Below are positions 56,391 to 64,000 of a DNA stretch of 64,000 nucleotides, piece after piece. The translations under genes and the position numbers were made by a program. A model generated the notes under the pieces. That model searched no databases, had not been told where the DNA came from, and was given only the letters and a program-made list of their open reading frames with translations. The first letter of the stretch is position 1; the number at the start of each line of letters is the position of its first letter. Source of the stretch: a virus. The stretch spans positions 1 through 64,000 of the IMG/VR virus record IMGVR_UViG_3300022752_000019. The stretch is one strand, 5' to 3'.

Positions 56391-57643
56391 ATACCTCCGC
56401 CGGAAGGAGAGACCAGTTTATACGAGCTTCCGTCCTTGTAGAAGAGCAAGAACATGCCCTGAATCGGCCGACCAGATCGATGAGCGTCTACTTCTGCCTT
56501 CATGAGCGGTCCGAGGATCTTACGCAACGCCGTCTGGTCCTTTTCCTTCTCGAGATTAGCTGCTACAGACTTAGGAACGCCAACTGTATAAGGAGTGCCG
56601 CTAATCTCGTAGTACTGTAGGTCCATTGGCGCTACACCCGCAGCCACCTTAAACTTACTACCCTTGAGAACCACGGACGCCGGAACCCTGTTTGCGGAAC
56701 CAAATGCAAGCTGAGCAGCGGCCCCCTTGAATTCCTCTACACCTTCCTCCCTGGTTCCGACTCTGGGCAGGCCCAGCCTTTCACGTTCGCGCTGTCTGCT
56801 CATTAGGCCGTATTCTTTTAGACCGATGTTGACAGCACTGACTCCCGATGAGATAGTAGCAGAGCCTTTTGCGCCCTTGAGCGCACCTTCTACCAAGGAG
56901 GACCCTGCCTCTCTGGCGGATTTTGCTCCTCGATACCCTCCGAGAGATAGACCAACACCCATCGGCAGCATGATTGACTTAAGGCTATCCTTGGTTCGAG
57001 CTACCAAGCCTTGTTGCGTAAGAAATCGATCCTTGGCCTCTGCTTTACGAAGGTTGGCGAGATTTTCAAGCTGCAAAGGCGTCATCTGAAATGCGTCAGT
57101 AGTCCGCAACTCTGCTGAGCTCAGCTTGTTGATGCCCATGGACGATGCGCCGTCGCCAACCACACGTCCAAAACCCTGACGCTGTTGGTATGGCGGATAC
57201 ATCTGATCGATCAGGGACTTCTGCCTCTGTGGCTGATCCGCCGGACCCTGGAACATGGCAGGGTTGAGAAGAGACGCCTGAACCCTTTCGGCAGTCAGTG
57301 GGTAAACGTTTCCGCCGAGTTCGAAGGTGTGAAATGGCTGAAGTTGGCGGTCTGCCACAATGATCGGGATGCGCACGATGTTCTGCGGGTTCTTCGAGGC
57401 AGTGGCCGCAGCGGGATCGTTCTTCGCCATCACAAGAGCATGGCCGAAGGCAAAGCCCGCTTCGGGCTCTACCCGCTGCATGTGAAGGTCAATCTCGTAC
57501 TGAGATAGGAACGGGAGCTGAAGGTGCAGGTTTGACAGAACGTGCGCCGGCCACTTCGCATCATCATCGGGCATGGCTGCGATCGACGCCTGCTTCTCGA
57601 AGAACGCATGCGGATTGACCGGCTTGAGGAACAGGGACGTCAT
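56387..57643 (-). CDS. Putative virion protein, 418 aa
   Basis: N-terminal F-F-E-K-Q-A-S tag (about residue 14), a soluble first half, a Gly/Ala/Ser segment near 230-270 (SLGGYRGAKSAREAGSSLV) and a C-terminal domain with I-S-G-T-P-Y-T-V-G-V-P. Overlaps the previous gene by 4 nt. No family is recognised. Confidence 0.62.
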   Translation of the reverse strand: MTSLFLKPVNPHAFFEKQASIAAMPDDDAKWPAHVLSNLHLQLPFLSQYEIDLHMQRVEPEAGFAFGHALVMAKNDPAAATASKNPQNIVRIPIIVADRQLQPFHTFELGGNVYPLTAERVQASLLNPAMFQGPADQPQRQKSLIDQMYPPYQQRQGFGRVVGDGASSMGINKLSSAELRTTDAFQMTPLQLENLANLRKAEAKDRFLTQQGLVARTKDSLKSIMLPMGVGLSLGGYRGAKSAREAGSSLVEGALKGAKGSATISSGVSAVNIGLKEYGLMSRQRERERLGLPRVGTREEGVEEFKGAAAQLAFGSANRVPASVVLKGSKFKVAAGVAPMDLQYYEISGTPYTVGVPKSVAANLEKEKDQTALRKILGPLMKAEVDAHRSGRPIQGMFLLFYKDGSSYKLVSPSGGGM

Positions 57644-57655
57644 GCAGACCTCGTA

Positions 57656-58762
57656 TCAATCGGCTTCGAGCACGGTTGACAGGAACGGACTTCGAGTAGC
57701 GAGAGACGCTACGATATCACTAAGAAGCGCGTCTGTCGCAGGAGTAGCAGGAATGCCGAGAGACGCCAGGGCACCCTTAATCTCGGTGAGCGAGTCTTGT
57801 AGCTTCCCGAGAAAGTCTGTGCCCAGTAGGACAGGCTGAGATTCCGAACCAGAATTACTTGTGATTCGGATTTTCCCATCCAGTGTTACTCGCGCGTCTC
57901 CCTTACGTGCGATTTCGCACACAAACGATCGACTTGCGCTCTCGTCTGCGCTCTCATCTGGACACACGCTGAATCGGTAGACCACTGCCGCCGTATCGAA
58001 AGACGCCGGCTTCTTCATCGTGACGACCAGTGGAGTGAGGACTCCGAGTTCTCCCTCCACCTGTAGTGTGACTGGAGTATCGACCAGTGCCGGGACTGCG
58101 ATCGGCCCGTCGAGCTCAAGACGACTTAGTGCTCCGCTTGCGGGGTCGCGGATTGATCCAGCCTCAGAGCTGACTGTCCATCCTCCTGAGTTGACGTACT
58201 CCCTGGCTCTGAAAGTATACGCACACGTCAGGTCTCCGAACGCATCTTCCTCTCTGCCATAGGACTTCCACTCCATTGAGCCGCCGAACGTCTCGACTTT
58301 CCAATTCTCTGCAATTGTTAGGATCTGGTTGATGAATGGATTTGTGACGATGCGGGATAGAGCGGTCCCGCGGAACTCAGTCACACCACCTCTACGCGCG
58401 ATGATCCCATTCCCATCCCGGGTCAGGATCGCCATGTCTCCTGGGGAGAGGTAGGGTCTTCCTGAATGATAGGAGCCGGGCTGCCCGTCCTGCGTGGCAG
58501 CGGAGGGCTGAGGTGCTGACAACAGCAAGAACGCCCCAGCACCGTCCGAAGGCGCGCAGACGAAGCACAGAGCGCCCACCTCGGGCATGTAGTGAATCCC
58601 CTCCCCCGACGGAGTCGAGTAGAGAGAGGGGATGATGACGTTGGTAAACTCCCTCTTTACCGTGTCGCAGTAGACCACACAGGTCCAGCGTGCCGAATCG
58701 ACGAGAACAACTCGGCCCTGAAGGACTGTGGGTTGCGATGGCCGTAGAGGCTTACTCGTCAT
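57656..58762 (-). CDS. Baseplate spike protein (gp5/VgrG/gpV-like)
   Basis: A 368-residue protein. Residues about 12-85 look like the OB-fold of baseplate spike proteins: G-R-V-V-L-V-D-S-A-R, T-N-V-I-I-P-S-L-Y, Y-M-P-E-V-G-A-L-C-F-V-C. Then S-P-G-D-M-A-I-L-T-R-D-G-N-G-I-I-A-R-R-G-G, typical of the strands that follow. The C-terminal part is beta-rich with a helix end. It would form the central membrane-piercing tip of the contractile tail. Confidence 0.65.
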   Translation of the reverse strand: MTSKPLRPSQPTVLQGRVVLVDSARWTCVVYCDTVKREFTNVIIPSLYSTPSGEGIHYMPEVGALCFVCAPSDGAGAFLLLSAPQPSAATQDGQPGSYHSGRPYLSPGDMAILTRDGNGIIARRGGVTEFRGTALSRIVTNPFINQILTIAENWKVETFGGSMEWKSYGREEDAFGDLTCAYTFRAREYVNSGGWTVSSEAGSIRDPASGALSRLELDGPIAVPALVDTPVTLQVEGELGVLTPLVVTMKKPASFDTAAVVYRFSVCPDESADESASRSFVCEIARKGDARVTLDGKIRITSNSGSESQPVLLGTDFLGKLQDSLTEIKGALASLGIPATPATDALLSDIVASLATRSPFLSTVLEAD

Positions 58763-59182
58763 TCAGCGGTCCGACGAAGGGCGGCCCAGCAGATATCCAG
58801 TTCCAAGAGCCCCAGCACCCAGCGCCCCAGCTCCGAGAGTTCCGGCTCCAATAAGAGCCGCCGTGTCTCTATTGGCAGCAACTCCATCTGATGCGCGGGT
58901 CAGCGCCTTGCCGAGTGTTTCACGCACTCCTCCGGCAGTAGCCCCTCCCGATAGCATTCTGCCCAGACCACCGGCTGCATTTCCGACTGCGTCGCCGACC
59001 GCAGCTAAGCCGCGTCCTGTCGCCGATAGAACAGCCTCTTTCTGCATGTGTGCGTCGAATGCTCGAAGATAAGCTTCCGGCATCTGCCCGTCGCAAGTGC
59101 CAAAATTTCTGATGATGAACTCTGCACGCTTTTCTTGTTCCACGAGTTGAAGAGCAACCCGATACGCTGCAATCTTGTTCAC
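58763..59182 (-). CDS. Glycine-zipper protein with M-N-K-x-A-A-Y start, 139 aa
   Basis: Begins MNKIAAYRVALQLVEQ, sharing its start with proteins at 21120 and 28160. An M-Q-K-E-A tag lies at about residue 48. Two Gly/Ala segments follow (AVGDAVGNAAGGLGRML and LIGAGTLGAGALGAGALGTG). 9 nt downstream of the polymerase gene and abutting the spike gene. Confidence 0.68.
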   Translation of the reverse strand: MNKIAAYRVALQLVEQEKRAEFIIRNFGTCDGQMPEAYLRAFDAHMQKEAVLSATGRGLAAVGDAVGNAAGGLGRMLSGGATAGGVRETLGKALTRASDGVAANRDTAALIGAGTLGAGALGAGALGTGYLLGRPSSDR

Positions 59183-59191
59183 GAGGGCCTC

Positions 59192-62100
59192 TCAGAAAAA
59201 GGAAAGAAAACCAGAGGTTTTTCTCTCGGAGGGAGTTGTTGGGGCAGGCTTTCCAGGCAAAGTTGCCTTCGGCACGTTCACCATTCTATCAGGAACGCCC
59301 GGGGCGTTCGGAAGCTTAACAGCGCCCGGGGGCTCTAATCCGAACTCGGCTCCGTGCGCGATTCCCGCGATCGGATGGCCGTGGATGTCAGACTTCCAGT
59401 TTTGAGCAGCACCTTCGACGTAGGTCTCCTCGAGGCGCTGGAAGTTCAGGCGAGCCATCCAGTCCTCCTGACCGGCCAGCGGCATCTTGTTCATCGCCTT
59501 GAGCTGTGGCGTGTGCTTGATCTCGCGCTTGTTCATGGAGCGAAGCTCCTTGTTTTTGCGCTCAATCTCCGACATGGGAACAAGTTGCCCACGCAAGTAT
59601 GCGTGATCGTCGCCAGGGTCATCTACCCGAGTAAGGTCCGTCATTGCGCGAATGACGGTCTCGATGTTCCTACGACGCTCGTTGCCGGTCGTCTCGACGT
59701 ATAGCTCGTTGAGGCTGTCCGCGATGTGCGTGCGAACCGCGCCCATGTTCTTCGTGATGGCAAGGATGTCGTGCGGGTTCTTTCTCCCCTCAGAGAGGGC
59801 CTCTGCCTTGTCGACTTCAACTCCAACTCGGATCGAGGGGAGAAGCGGACTTGTGAACGGAACGACGTGCTGTTTCCCGTCAATGGTGACAATCTTTCCG
59901 CCGAGCGCGTCGTTTTCGATCTTCTCGACCTTGCCCGCAACGGTAGATAGGACTGCTGCTCCCTTGAGCTTCTTGGGAACCTTGAACAAGTCCTCGGCAG
60001 CGGTGAAGTAGTCGCCCACGCCGCTTGTCCCTCCGACACCTCCGGTGTGGAAGGTGCGCATCTGCATCTGCGTGATGGGCTCGCCGAGTGCGTGGCCTGC
60101 GATGATGCCAACGTTTGTGCCGATTGGGTATAGGGAGCCGCGCTCACTGAGTCCGTAGCAAGTGGCGCAGATCCCCTTGACCTCGTTGCAGTGGAGGGGA
60201 GAGCGAACAAGGATCTTCTTCGGCCCGTCGTTCTTGATCTTGGAACGGATCTGCGGAGTGATGAGCGTTCCCTTGGGAATGGCCTCCCCTCCCTTGAGCG
60301 GAACTTCTCCGGCAAGGAAGCGCCCCTCGATGTCTGCCTCCATCGAAGAAAGCAGCGCACCGCGAATCGTTCCGCAGTCCTTCGACTTGATCGTGTTGTC
60401 GATGACGGTGTTGATGAGCTCCTTGGTCAGCGCACCAGGCTTGGCCGTTGCCGAGGCGCGATCGATGGTTCCTTTCCGAGCACCATGCAGCGACGCATAG
60501 TACTGCGAGACTGGAAGTCCCTCTCCAAAGGACTTGGTGATGGCAAAAGGCACGGTCTGATTCATCGGATCCTGCACCAGCATGGGCCCCATGACCATCT
60601 GACCGAACTGGTTCCAGTCGCCCTTTGCGCCAGACCGTGCCCAGTCCCACATGCGGTTGTCGAGGCGAGAGTTGTACCTGGCCTCCCCAACCTGCTTCAG
60701 CTCCTTCTGCGCCTTTTGGTACAGCGCGATGATCTTCTCATCCTTCTGCTGCTTGGAGCCCGAACCCTTGAGGATGGAGTCCTCTTCCTTCTTGTACTTG
60801 ACGAGAACCTCGTCCCGAAGCTTGAAACCGTCGTGGAAGTCGTTGATAGATACGCTGGACCCATTCTTGAAGGCAAGGTTGAACCCAATCGTCTTCCACT
60901 GGTCGATCATCTTTGAGAACTCTTCTGGTTCCGCGCGAGCTACACGCGTGGCAAACCGCTTCATGGAGCCTTTCGCCATACGGAAGCTCGGATCGTAGAG
61001 GAGATCCTCATCGCCCTTGAACTGCTGCGGAAGGGTCGCATTAATCATCAACCGACCAGCCGTAGTGGGTTTCTTTAGCCCCTTGACTTTGATGACGTTG
61101 TACGACTTAATCTTGCCAGCCTTCACAGCCTGGATCGCCTGTTCTTCCGTAAATTCTCCCGAAACCGGCTTGCCCCATTCCGTCGCCTGGAAGATGCCGA
61201 GCACCGAGTCCTGGCTCGGAGTCACCATGAGACCTCCACTCGTCGGAGAGAAGAGGTTCTTCGAGGGCATCATGTTCTTGGCTTCTTGTACTGCGGCATC
61301 CGTGATGGGCACGTAGAGGGCCATCGTGTCACCGTCGAAGTCCGCGTTGAAGCCTCCAGTCACGAGGGGATGGATCTTGATGGACTTGCCCTCAATCAGC
61401 CGAGGACGGAAAGCCAAGATTGAGAACAGGTGAAGCGCGGGGTCACGCTTCATCATCGCAGGACGATCGCGGACAACTCTCTCGAGTGCCTCATTTGCGG
61501 CAGGATGGTTCTTCTTGATCATCATACGCGCCTCGCCCGGAGACGTGGCCCGCCCCATGTTGCGCCACAGCTCCTTGATGACGAAGGGCTTGTACATCTC
61601 CATCGCCATCTCTCGAGGGACGCCGACCTCATCAAGCGGCATTTCGGGGTCGGGCGTGATGACCGAACGACCCGAGAGATCTTGACGCTTCCCGAGAACA
61701 CCTGACTGGAAGAACGACTGCTTCGGCTGCCGAAGGCCCGTCATCTTGTCCATGAGGGAAGGGACCTGCTTGCCTTCCATCTGCATGCCGGTGACACGCA
61801 GCGCCTTGGTCGTCTCATAGATCTGTGCCTGGACCTTCTGAATCTCTCCAATCGGCATCTTCTCTTTTTCTGCCTGCTCGAGCTGCTTCACCATCTGCCC
61901 AATGATGGCGTACATCTTGTTCGCAGGGTCGATGATCTGTGTGCCATCGAAGCCAATGCTTACGCGGCGCAGAGAGGGGGGAAGAACAGGCAGGACCTTG
62001 TTGGTGTACGCATCAACCGGCTTGATACCAAGTTCTTTCAGCGCCCGAAGGTAGCGCACCCTCTTGTACGCGACGTTCAGCTCGTTCTCGCTTGCCTCAG

Positions 62101-64000
62101 CAAGCTCTTTCTCGGATGCCTTTAGTTCCTTGTTAACGTCGATGTCCCTTAGCTTCTCCTCGATGATGGCAAAGCCGGACTTCCGTCCAACCGCGCCCGA
62201 CTCGGTCAACAGCTTCTGGAACTCAGGCTTGGGCATCTTGAGGAGTAGGCGAATCGGCTCCTCAAACATGGGGTTGGGAATGCGCACACCCAACTCCATG
62301 TGTGTCCACTTGGTTCCCTCAAGGCCGCCAGTCTTGGCCTTATCGAATAGGCCGCCACGTTCTTCTTTGGTCAAAGAGCCCTTGGCTGCGAGTGTCTTCT
62401 CGGGGAATGCAAGGGCTCCCGAACTCTGGGCAATCGTCTGCTTGTCCGTCATCGGCATGAGCGAGTACTCGCGGCCCTTACGGTCCGTGTAGACGCCCAT
62501 CGCGCGAAGGTAGTGAGTGAACTGCTCCATTGAGCGCGGAACTTTCGGAGGAGGCGGACGCTCTCCACGCATGATGCGTGTCCACACGTCCTCCGCCTGT
62601 TCGCGGTCGGACTTGTAAGTCTGCATCTCACGAAGGTTCTGCTTGGCCCCGTGGGCAAGCAGGGTGTAGGTGTCCAGGCCGCCAATGCGCTGACCGCCCT
62701 CTCCGAGGCCCGATCCCTGTGATGCCTCGCCGGTGGTCTTGTACGCATAGCCGAAGCCGCCAGCACGAGCAGAGATCTTTTTCTCGGCCTGATGGTCCAG
62801 CTTCAGGATGTACTGATGGCCCGTGAGAACCTGTCCCAGGCTCTCGCCTGTCTCCGGATCAAAAAGCTCATCGGTATCGGAGATCTTGTGCTTCTTGAGT
62901 TCCTCCTTGACGAGAGCTGCGTAGTCAGTGCCCGGCTCAAAGTTGTTGATCACGAAAGGCTTGCCGGTCTTGAGGGCAACCTTGCTGACCGCAGTCTCGA
63001 GCACCTGTCCAGGGTTCATACGCGAAGGAATGCCCGCTGGAGACAGCAGGACGTGAACTGGATTACCGTCCTTGTCCTTCGGCATCTTGTCATCGGGCAG
63101 AATCTTAGTAACAATGCCCTTGTTTCCGTGACGACCAGAGAGCTTGTCGCCGACCTCCATGGTCTGCTCGGTGCGAATGAACACGGCGATCTTGCGGCCA
63201 TTGTTCGACACGCGAGCTACGGTTCCGCCGTACTCGTGATCCCAGCGAACGCCTGCATCGGTGTAGTCCTGAATGGCTCCCTTTAGCCGGCGACGGATGT
63301 CCTCGGTATCCTTGGACATGACCTGCTTCTGGAGCTTGGCGATCAGTACGTCACCAGGCTCAACTTTCTGCCCTACGCGGATCACTCCATCGTCGTCGAG
63401 CTTCTGAAGGATCTCTGGGGTCGCCTTGACGGGACCAGCGTACTGACGCCACATCTTCTTGTTGACGACAACGTTCGGGTGCATCTCGGCTTCTGCCGAG
63501 TGCAGATGGCTGGAGATCAACTTCTGCGCGGCTGACTCCGAGATGACGACGCCGTCCTCGAAGTTGTACCCACGGTACGGGATGTACGCGACACGCAGAT
63601 TTGTACCAAGCGCCAGCTTGCCGCCCTTGGTGAAGTTGGAGTCCGCGAGAAGCTGCCCTCTACGAACTTTGTCTCCTACTGCGACCTTGGGCTCCGAGTG
63701 GAGCATGTGCTTCGCGCCGTTGAGCGGGAAGTTCTCATACAGCGCGTGGGTGTACCGCTTCTTATCGTCGCCCTCGACAACAATGCGCTGCTTAGAGACC
63801 TCGATGACTTTACCGTCCGCGTCCGAGGTGATTGCCGCGGTCGCGCCTACGATGTCTTCGTAGGACGCTCCACCGGAAGCCTGGGTCTGAACAAGGGGGG
63901 CCTCTCTTTCGCGAAGTCCTACAGCTTGCTCCTGGTGCTTGGCCGCCATCATTGCGCGGTTGCCGTTGTCGTTTTGGACGAACGGGATCAGGTTCGCGCT
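59192..64000 (-). CDS. Fused beta/beta-prime RNA polymerase (5' end outside window)
   Basis: The visible 1602 residues begin inside beta (S-A-N-L-I-P-F-V-Q-N-D-N-G-N-R-A), so the ATG at 63952 is not the true start. Beta part: Y-R-G-Y-N-F-E-D-G-V-V-I-S-E, G-D-K-L-S-G-R-H-G-N-K-G, L-S-P-A-G-I-P-S-R-M-N, G-G-Q-R-I-G-G-L-D. Beta-prime follows without a stop from about 62480: G-G-L-F-D ... W-T-H-M-E-L, the rudder/lid region, then the catalytic NADFDGD at 61328-61348. Next are a C-x-x-C zinc knuckle (I-C-A-T-C-Y-G) and the trigger loop M-Q-M-R-T-F-H-T-G-G. The N-terminal zinc ribbon of beta-prime is absent. Likely makes phage transcripts, perhaps from the virion. Confidence 0.95.
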   Translation of the reverse strand, partial: SANLIPFVQNDNGNRAMMAAKHQEQAVGLREREAPLVQTQASGGASYEDIVGATAAITSDADGKVIEVSKQRIVVEGDDKKRYTHALYENFPLNGAKHMLHSEPKVAVGDKVRRGQLLADSNFTKGGKLALGTNLRVAYIPYRGYNFEDGVVISESAAQKLISSHLHSAEAEMHPNVVVNKKMWRQYAGPVKATPEILQKLDDDGVIRVGQKVEPGDVLIAKLQKQVMSKDTEDIRRRLKGAIQDYTDAGVRWDHEYGGTVARVSNNGRKIAVFIRTEQTMEVGDKLSGRHGNKGIVTKILPDDKMPKDKDGNPVHVLLSPAGIPSRMNPGQVLETAVSKVALKTGKPFVINNFEPGTDYAALVKEELKKHKISDTDELFDPETGESLGQVLTGHQYILKLDHQAEKKISARAGGFGYAYKTTGEASQGSGLGEGGQRIGGLDTYTLLAHGAKQNLREMQTYKSDREQAEDVWTRIMRGERPPPPKVPRSMEQFTHYLRAMGVYTDRKGREYSLMPMTDKQTIAQSSGALAFPEKTLAAKGSLTKEERGGLFDKAKTGGLEGTKWTHMELGVRIPNPMFEEPIRLLLKMPKPEFQKLLTESGAVGRKSGFAIIEEKLRDIDVNKELKASEKELAEASENELNVAYKRVRYLRALKELGIKPVDAYTNKVLPVLPPSLRRVSIGFDGTQIIDPANKMYAIIGQMVKQLEQAEKEKMPIGEIQKVQAQIYETTKALRVTGMQMEGKQVPSLMDKMTGLRQPKQSFFQSGVLGKRQDLSGRSVITPDPEMPLDEVGVPREMAMEMYKPFVIKELWRNMGRATSPGEARMMIKKNHPAANEALERVVRDRPAMMKRDPALHLFSILAFRPRLIEGKSIKIHPLVTGGFNADFDGDTMALYVPITDAAVQEAKNMMPSKNLFSPTSGGLMVTPSQDSVLGIFQATEWGKPVSGEFTEEQAIQAVKAGKIKSYNVIKVKGLKKPTTAGRLMINATLPQQFKGDEDLLYDPSFRMAKGSMKRFATRVARAEPEEFSKMIDQWKTIGFNLAFKNGSSVSINDFHDGFKLRDEVLVKYKKEEDSILKGSGSKQQKDEKIIALYQKAQKELKQVGEARYNSRLDNRMWDWARSGAKGDWNQFGQMVMGPMLVQDPMNQTVPFAITKSFGEGLPVSQYYASLHGARKGTIDRASATAKPGALTKELINTVIDNTIKSKDCGTIRGALLSSMEADIEGRFLAGEVPLKGGEAIPKGTLITPQIRSKIKNDGPKKILVRSPLHCNEVKGICATCYGLSERGSLYPIGTNVGIIAGHALGEPITQMQMRTFHTGGVGGTSGVGDYFTAAEDLFKVPKKLKGAAVLSTVAGKVEKIENDALGGKIVTIDGKQHVVPFTSPLLPSIRVGVEVDKAEALSEGRKNPHDILAITKNMGAVRTHIADSLNELYVETTGNERRRNIETVIRAMTDLTRVDDPGDDHAYLRGQLVPMSEIERKNKELRSMNKREIKHTPQLKAMNKMPLAGQEDWMARLNFQRLEETYVEGAAQNWKSDIHGHPIAGIAHGAEFGLEPPGAVKLPNAPGVPDRMVNVPKATLPGKPAPTTPSERKTSGFLSFF

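Noticed and set aside
63950-63952. ATG at 63952 as start of the RNA polymerase gene
   Set aside because: The frame is open beyond it to the window end and encodes conserved beta residues (I-P-F-V-Q-N-D-N-G-N-R-A), so it is internal.
1-64000. tRNA genes, IS elements or CRISPR arrays
   Set aside because: No cloverleaf with T-loop consensus, no transposase-like protein and no regularly spaced repeats were seen by eye. A dedicated tRNA scan could still find one.

Overview
The window is a 64 kb piece of a large tailed phage genome (Caudoviricetes, contractile tail). It carries a large terminase, an HK97-like major capsid protein, a probable prohead protease, a very large tail sheath, a probable tail tube and a gp5/VgrG-like spike. 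It also carries phage DNA-metabolism genes: dUTPase, dCMP deaminase, ThyX, a GyrB/ParE-type topoisomerase subunit and ParB. The last gene, cut by the window end, is a bacterial-type RNA polymerase in which beta and beta-prime are one polypeptide. Phage-encoded multisubunit polymerases are known from jumbo phages, so a jumbo-class genome is likely. No tRNA, rRNA, IS element or CRISPR array was seen. The host cannot be named from the sequence.

Layout. Positions 1-18 kb (plus strand) hold densely packed small genes with start/stop overlaps. They begin with a DUF6745-like gene and its partner, then eight tandem paralogous genes encoding four-residue-repeat proteins (1.19-3.14 kb). Alanine-rich proteins, dUTPase, many unknowns, dCMP deaminase, a frameshifted DUF3310 gene, ThyX, an AcrVA2-like protein and topoisomerase subunit B follow. 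Positions 18-27 kb are mixed in strand: tail-fibre-like and glycine-zipper proteins on plus, a ParB operon and an Acb2/Tad1-like gene on minus, then a MoxR-type ATPase with a VWA/HExxH protein on plus. Positions 27-64 kb are almost all minus strand and hold the virion genes. Reading along the minus strand they run RNA polymerase, spike, several putative internal proteins, terminase (with an intein), protease, a repeat-bearing internal protein, decoration protein, capsid, neck genes, sheath and tube.

How it works together. The metabolic genes would support dTTP synthesis and replication. ParB and topoisomerase point to active DNA handling. Two candidate counter-defence genes (Acb2-like, AcrVA2-like) lie in the accessory part. 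A GWCATAA element with an upstream A/T-rich hexamer recurs before several plus-strand genes, often just after a terminator, and may be the promoter class of a phage or phage-modified polymerase. Two minus-strand genes instead have sigma70-like promoters. Many putative virion proteins share K-x-A-S/A tags and glycine-zipper segments, which suggests proteolytically processed head-internal proteins.

All assignments come from reading the sequence and from memory of the families; no database search was run.
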